From: Hypomyces perniciosus
Taxonomy: Eukaryota; Ascomycota; Sordariomycetes; Hypocreales; Hypocreaceae
DNA: 64,000 nucleotides
NCBI GenBank assembly: GCA_008477525.1
Contig: SPDT01000013.1
Span: 1,949,554 to 2,013,553, forward strand
Direction: 5' to 3'
In this document: in pieces, positions 59,332-64,000 of the stretch
Layout: every line of letters starts with the position of its first letter
Position numbering within the stretch: the first letter of the stretch is position 1
Program-made: the position numbers and the translations under genes
The notes under the pieces: model-generated
Seen by the model: the letters and a program-made list of their open reading frames with translations, nothing else
Told to the model about the DNA's origin: nothing
Databases searched by the model: none

Positions 59332-62300
59332 AAAAACCTCTTTAATTTAATATTATATTAATTACTATTAAATAAATAAAAGCTAAGAAATAATAAATTA
59401 AAGAGTATAGAAATAATATTTATTATTTTTAATATAATAATAGACTATAAATCCTTTTTTAGAAAAGTATAGTTTTAATTAATTAACTATTTATTAATAG
59501 GATTTAATAAAAACTGGTAAATATTAAAGAAAGCTTATAAAATACCTATATAAAGATAAATTTAAGTAAACTATATATAATAAAAACTAACTCTTTATAT
59601 ATAAAAGGGACTTAATGGAAGATACTATACTTGAAGGTCAATATAAAGCTATTATTTATATATTAACCTTTTATTTATAAATTTAATGAAAATAAAAAAT
59701 TTAAAAATACTATAAAAGTGATTTTATAGTCTATAAGGATTTATAAAAGTATTTATTATAGAAATTATCTATGTTGCTATATTTATAGTATATTTCTTTA
59801 ATATATTTATTACTTTTATAGTAAACTTTAACTTTAAATTAAAATAATATAATATTAAAAATGCTTTTTTTTAATATTTTAAAGGATAAGAATTTAAAAT
59901 TAATTATATATAAACTGTTTAAAGGTTTTAAGTAACTAAATGTTTATTTAAAGTTTATTAAAAGCCTTATATAGGCTAATAGATTTATTGAAGTTATAGT
60001 TTAATAAATTATTTTTAACTTTAAAGTAGTAAAGGTTAATTTTAAACTTTAAAAAGCTTTAGTTTTTCTATAATAAAATTTGAAAAATCTTTATTATATT
60101 CATATAAGTCATATTTTAATTATATATTATTGCAATAATAAAGCTTTTGATATTAAACTATTAAATACGTTAAACGTAAAATATAACCTTATAGTCAAGG
60201 AGATATATAGTAGTTTTTGAAAATCAAAATTACCTGTAACTATATTAAATATAAAATATACTTTTTTATAAAGTTTATTTTAAAAGAATCGCAAAAATAA
60301 TTTAAGTTTAATAATAGAATATAGTTTAATAATTTTAATGCCTGTTATAAAACTTTAAAAAAGTGTATTATAAACTTAGAAAGTAATTATTAAAATATAT
60401 TTAAAAAGAAATAAGATTAATATTTTATATAGCTATTATAATAAAGCTTAATATAGTATATAGTGCTTAAGTGCTATTATAGTTTTTAATTAACTTAATA
60501 AAGACTACTTTTAAAGCAGTTAATTAATTAATTAAGTTATTTATATATATAGTATTTTTTAACTTTTTAATATAAAGGGTAAAGAGAAAATATAGGTTTT
60601 AATACTTTAAATAATACTTTTTCGTTAATAATATATATATTTAAAGATTATTTTAGAGGTATTTTATTATATTTTAAGGTGTATTTTATAAAATATAATA
60701 TATTAAAGTACTATTAATATATTTATTATTAAAGCTAAGGTATTTAAATTTACTTAAAAATAATAAAGAAAAAAACTTATATACCTTTTTCAAAAATAAA
60801 ACTTAACTTTAGCGCGAATTAGAATATTAATTATAATAATCAACTAATTATATACTTTATAATTAAAGAAAGTATATAATTAATATTTACTTATATTATA
60901 TTAATATATAAAATATATAACTTTAATAAAAATACTAGAAAAGATTATTTATAGTTTCTTATTGTTCTATTAACTTTATATTTACTAATAGGCTTAGTAA
61001 AACCCTTTTTTTAATAATACTTTGAATACTTTAATTAATATTAAACTTGGTAAATATATAGTTATTAGAATAAAATATATGAAAATATAAGAAATTAATT
61101 AATTCTGGCCTATAAATTATATACTATATAGGGTATATTCTATTACTGCAATAATTATTCTTGAAAGTTTTCTAGCCTTTATATACCTATATATAAAAGG
61201 CATTATATTATTACTATTTAAAAACAAACTGCTTTTTTAAAGTAATTAAATGCTTTTCTTTTAATAAATTTAATTTAAAGTATAATACCTCTTTAGATTA
61301 AGTTATTATTAATCATATAAGGTTTATAAAATAACAATATATAAATAAAGCATTTATTTATTATTATCTTTTGCTCTATAGCTTAATAGAGCTAGTATAT
61401 ATTAATATAAGTGTTAAATAATTCTAAAGTATACTAATTAAATACATTAATATAGCTAAATTAAAGAAACACGTTATTAAAAAAGGATATTAATAATTTT
61501 TATTTAAGTTAATACTATATTACTAAAAGGGGGGGTAACAAAAATAGTAATATTTTAACAGAAATCTCTTGACTAGCAATAGTAACTTTAAATAACCTTT
61601 ATAAAAAGGGATAATAGTATAGTAGTAAAGGCAGCAGTAGTATAATAATATAAAAAGTAATTATAAGGCAGCTATCAAAGTAGTAACAATAGTCGTAATA
61701 ATAAAGGTAAAGGCGTCTAAGGCAGGTATGGTAAAAAGGCTGACGTGAAAGCCAGGGAAGAGTAGGTAAAGGTATTAAAGAAAGATATAGTAAAAAGAGA
61801 AAAGGTTTTATAGCAGTTTAACAGCTAAGCGATTAATAATGCAATAAACTACTTAAAAAAGGTTAACTAGAACTATACTTTATAATAAAGTATTTTTCTT
61901 TTATAAGTTTATTATTAGTTACTAAAGATATATATAAGAGAGAATTAGTTTAAAATATAATATTTATAGTAGGAGTTATATACTCTAATATCGTCTTAGT
62001 ATTATTGATATTAGTAGCAATAATATTAATAATAAATACGAAAAAGTAAAGAATAAAGCTAAAGGCAGTGAATATATTTATTTTTAAGTAGTTAAGTAAT
62101 TGAGGTATTTATTTAAAAAAGCTTATTAATTAAAAACGGTGATCTACAAAAAACTATAAAATAATAATAAATAGCTATAGCACTTATATTCCTTTACCTT
62201 TATACTAAATATTAATATATATTACAATAAAAAAGCTTTTAATTAAATAAAGGAGGCTTTAAAGTGCAGCTAGTTAATTATAATATTCTAAATAAATTAA

Positions 62301-62613
62301 AGTAACAGTTAAATAAAAATATTAAAAATAGCTGTATTAACTAAAGGGTATATTAAATAAGTAGGTTAAGGCTTATTACTTATGAACGCCTAAAGAGCTT
62401 TTATTCCTTATAAAATAAATATAAACTAATATATATATTGTAATAAGCGATATATTAAACTATATAGACACTTATAGTATATATATACAGCTTCTTCTTT
62501 ATATTAAACTATTACATATATAGTAAGGCCACTTTAGTTATATTCTCGTTATAGAAATTAAGCTTTATTGATTTCGTTTTATACTCTATATAGTATACTG
62601 CTCCACTCTATAC
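59332..62613 (+). mobile_element. Copia fragment G, plus strand, 3' half with LTR
   Basis: Corresponds to about 21048-24399 of Copia B-C. It has RT from the N-terminal blocks (59640-60300), RNase H (60600-60850), pol C terminus (60900-61080), the Ala-rich interval remnant (61560-61830) and the 3' LTR at 62351-62613 (TATTAAATAAGTAGGTTAAG...CTCCACTCTATA). The 5' half is missing. The frame is heavily decayed. Confidence 0.75.
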
Positions 62614-62642
62614 TGAATATTAAAAAAGCTTGATATTTGAAC
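62614..62642. other. Short spacer right of Copia fragment G
   Basis: No feature is visible. It separates the LTR end from the first purine-rich block. Confidence 0.4.
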
Positions 62643-62840
62643 CTTTACTACTAAACGAGAAGAAGACAGCAGAGGAGGGAAAGGAAGAAAACAGGGGGAA
62701 AAAGGACGAGAGAGAGAGGAGGAAGAAGAATGAAGCGCGGGGAAGAAGAAGCGGGGAAGGGGAGAGAGTGGGAGAATAGGACGAGGAGAAAGAGACGGGA
62801 AGGGAAAAGCGGAGGAACGGAAAAAAGGCGAAAGTAATAT
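62643..62840. repeat. Purine-rich (GA) low-complexity block 1
   Basis: About 200 bases almost wholly A and G on the plus strand (GAGAGAGAGGAGGAAGAAGA, GGGGAAGAAGAAGCGGGGAA). No unit repeats exactly. GC content is much higher than the flanks. Frames here are compositional artefacts rich in Glu, Lys, Arg and Gly. Confidence 0.8.
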
Positions 62841-63150
62841 ATAAAATGTAGGGTACTCTATATTAAAAGCTACTAATATATAATAATAATATTTAAAGCT
62901 ATATACTAGCTAGTAAAGAAACTAAAAATCCTATATACAAATGATATAACGCCTTACTATAATTCAAAGTATTTAAAGCAGTATTAATATAATATTTATT
63001 TTAACAACCTAAAAAACATTTATTTATATATAAAGGCTAAAGGCTTATATACTACGTTTATATTAAAAAAACATTGAAGCGAATAAATTATAATAGACAG
63101 CCCAAAGGCAGTCTATTTATATAATATTCTTAAATATAATAAAGAAAGGC
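62841..63150. other. AT-rich spacer between the purine-rich blocks
   Basis: No gene. A short inverted repeat ATAGACAGCCC-AAA-GGCAGTCTAT (about 63092-63116) can form a hairpin. The rest resembles RIP-altered repeat DNA. Confidence 0.4.
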
Positions 63151-63690
63151 CGTATTGTAACAAAGGCAGGAAGAGACGGATGACTATGGAAAAGATAAGA
63201 GGAAAATCTATCGGGAAGGAAAGACAAAAAGTAGGAGACAGGAAGAAAGAAAGAGAATAAAAAGTAGGGAATAAGCGACGGAGAAGAAAGGAAGGGGAAA
63301 AAGAAAGAGGAAAAGGAGGGGAGTAACAGGGACAGATTAAAGAAAAAAGCGGTCGAAGGGACAGAAGAAAGAGGGAATAGACAGATGTACTGAGAAACGA
63401 CGTACGAGAGAGGCGAGAAGAAAATGACGAAGAGCGGGGCAGAAGGAGGGAAGCGAGAGGAGGGAAGGGAGAAAAGAAAGAGGAAGAGAGAGGGGGGGGC
63501 GAAAGTAGAGAAAGAACAGAGAGACAGGGGAAGAGAGCGGAAAGAGGGAAAAAAGCGAAGGCGAAGAGGAAAAGCTAGAAACGAAACAGGAAATACCGGG
63601 GGAAAAAATAGAAAGAGACGGGGGAAAAGAAAAGAGACGATAAGAGGGCGGAGAGAAATGAGAAGAGGAGAAAGATAGAAACGAGGAAGA
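63151..63690. repeat. Purine-rich (GA) low-complexity block 2
   Basis: About 540 bases of GA-rich sequence with few pyrimidines on the plus strand. An 84-codon frame at 63424-63678 is a run of Lys, Arg, Glu and Gly without any domain, and is explained by composition. Such tracts can form triplex DNA. Their preservation next to TA-converted sequence is discussed as a finding. Confidence 0.8.
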
Positions 63691-64000
63691 AGATAAATAT
63701 AAAAATAAAAGAATAATACGGAAATAAAAAGTATAAAATAGTTAAAAGTTACTTTAATATGATGTAATGCTTAATAATCACTAGTAAAATAAAGCAAGTT
63801 TTAAAGTAAACAAGTATTAATACTTTAAAGGCAGTAAATAGGGTATATATTAAAACCCCCCCCTAGGGGATATAGGCTAGCGATTAAAAACAGTGATCAA
63901 GGTAAAGGCCATGAGTAAAGCCGAAATTAATGACCGGAACTAATAAAATCTTAAAAAAAAAGAAAAAAATACATTAAGTATTGAATAAAGGCAAATTAAA
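63691..64000. other. AT-rich right edge, no gene seen
   Basis: Mixed AT-rich sequence. A CCCCCCCTAGGGG stretch with short dyad symmetry is at about 63857-63869, and a less altered stretch (GATCAAGGTAAAGGCCATGA and onward) is at 63896-63945. A Lys-type A run precedes the edge. Nothing can be assigned. Confidence 0.35.

Noticed and set aside
63424..63678. 84-codon Lys/Arg/Glu/Gly frame
   Set aside because: It is explained entirely by the purine-rich composition. There is no domain, and the frame is open because stop codons need T.

Overview
The window looks like a filamentous ascomycete (Pezizomycotina) chromosome. It has short fungal introns (52 and 72 bases), LINE elements of Tad1 type, Copia and Gypsy LTR retrotransposons, and tens of kilobases of AT-rich sequence. 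In that sequence recognisable retrotransposon proteins are full of stop codons made by C-to-T (G-to-A) changes. Repeat copies differ mainly by CA-to-TA and TG-to-TA changes, the signature of repeat-induced point mutation (RIP). I did not compute RIP indices.

Region 1 (1-3700) is a decayed LINE on the minus strand: reverse transcriptase at the left edge, then endonuclease, zinc-knuckle ORF1 and a GC-richer leader. Region 2 (3700-10918) is mostly ordinary DNA. It holds a Copia LTR relic with its tRNA primer site (3784-4009), two broken minus-strand coding relics (4197-4553 and 5265-5675), and a three-exon gene for a 110-residue small secreted protein (7161-7617). A 5'-truncated LINE copy (7629-8118) sits exactly at that gene's stop codon and is flanked by a 14-bp target duplication. 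An intact gene for a secreted platelet-activating-factor acetylhydrolase-like esterase (8825-9979, minus) follows. The two genes converge on the LINE insertion.

Region 3 (10919-45024) is one nested insertion that can be taken apart from its target duplications. A solo LTR (Z) is split by a Gypsy element (Y). Y is split by a minus-strand Copia (D-A) and by a 12.1-kb minus-strand Gypsy (X). Copia D-A is in turn split by a plus-strand Copia (B-C) and carries a solo LTR of the X family. Region 4 (45025-62613) is a more decayed mosaic: unidentified RIP-altered DNA, two Copia fragments in opposite orientation that stop near the same reverse-transcriptase point, another Z LTR with its primer site, a plus-strand fragment of the X Gypsy family, and a shortened second Copia type. 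Region 5 (62614-64000) has two strongly purine-rich blocks and AT-rich sequence.

Only two genes look functional. Everything else is transposon sequence, relics or unassigned DNA. Priming by the anticodon arm of initiator tRNA-Met is inferred for every Copia leader that could be read. No CRISPR array, rRNA or intact tRNA gene was seen. I found no clear new multi-gene system. The most informative features are the spliced secreted-protein gene with its LINE insertion, the nested retrotransposon history, and the structure of the Copia 3' interval.
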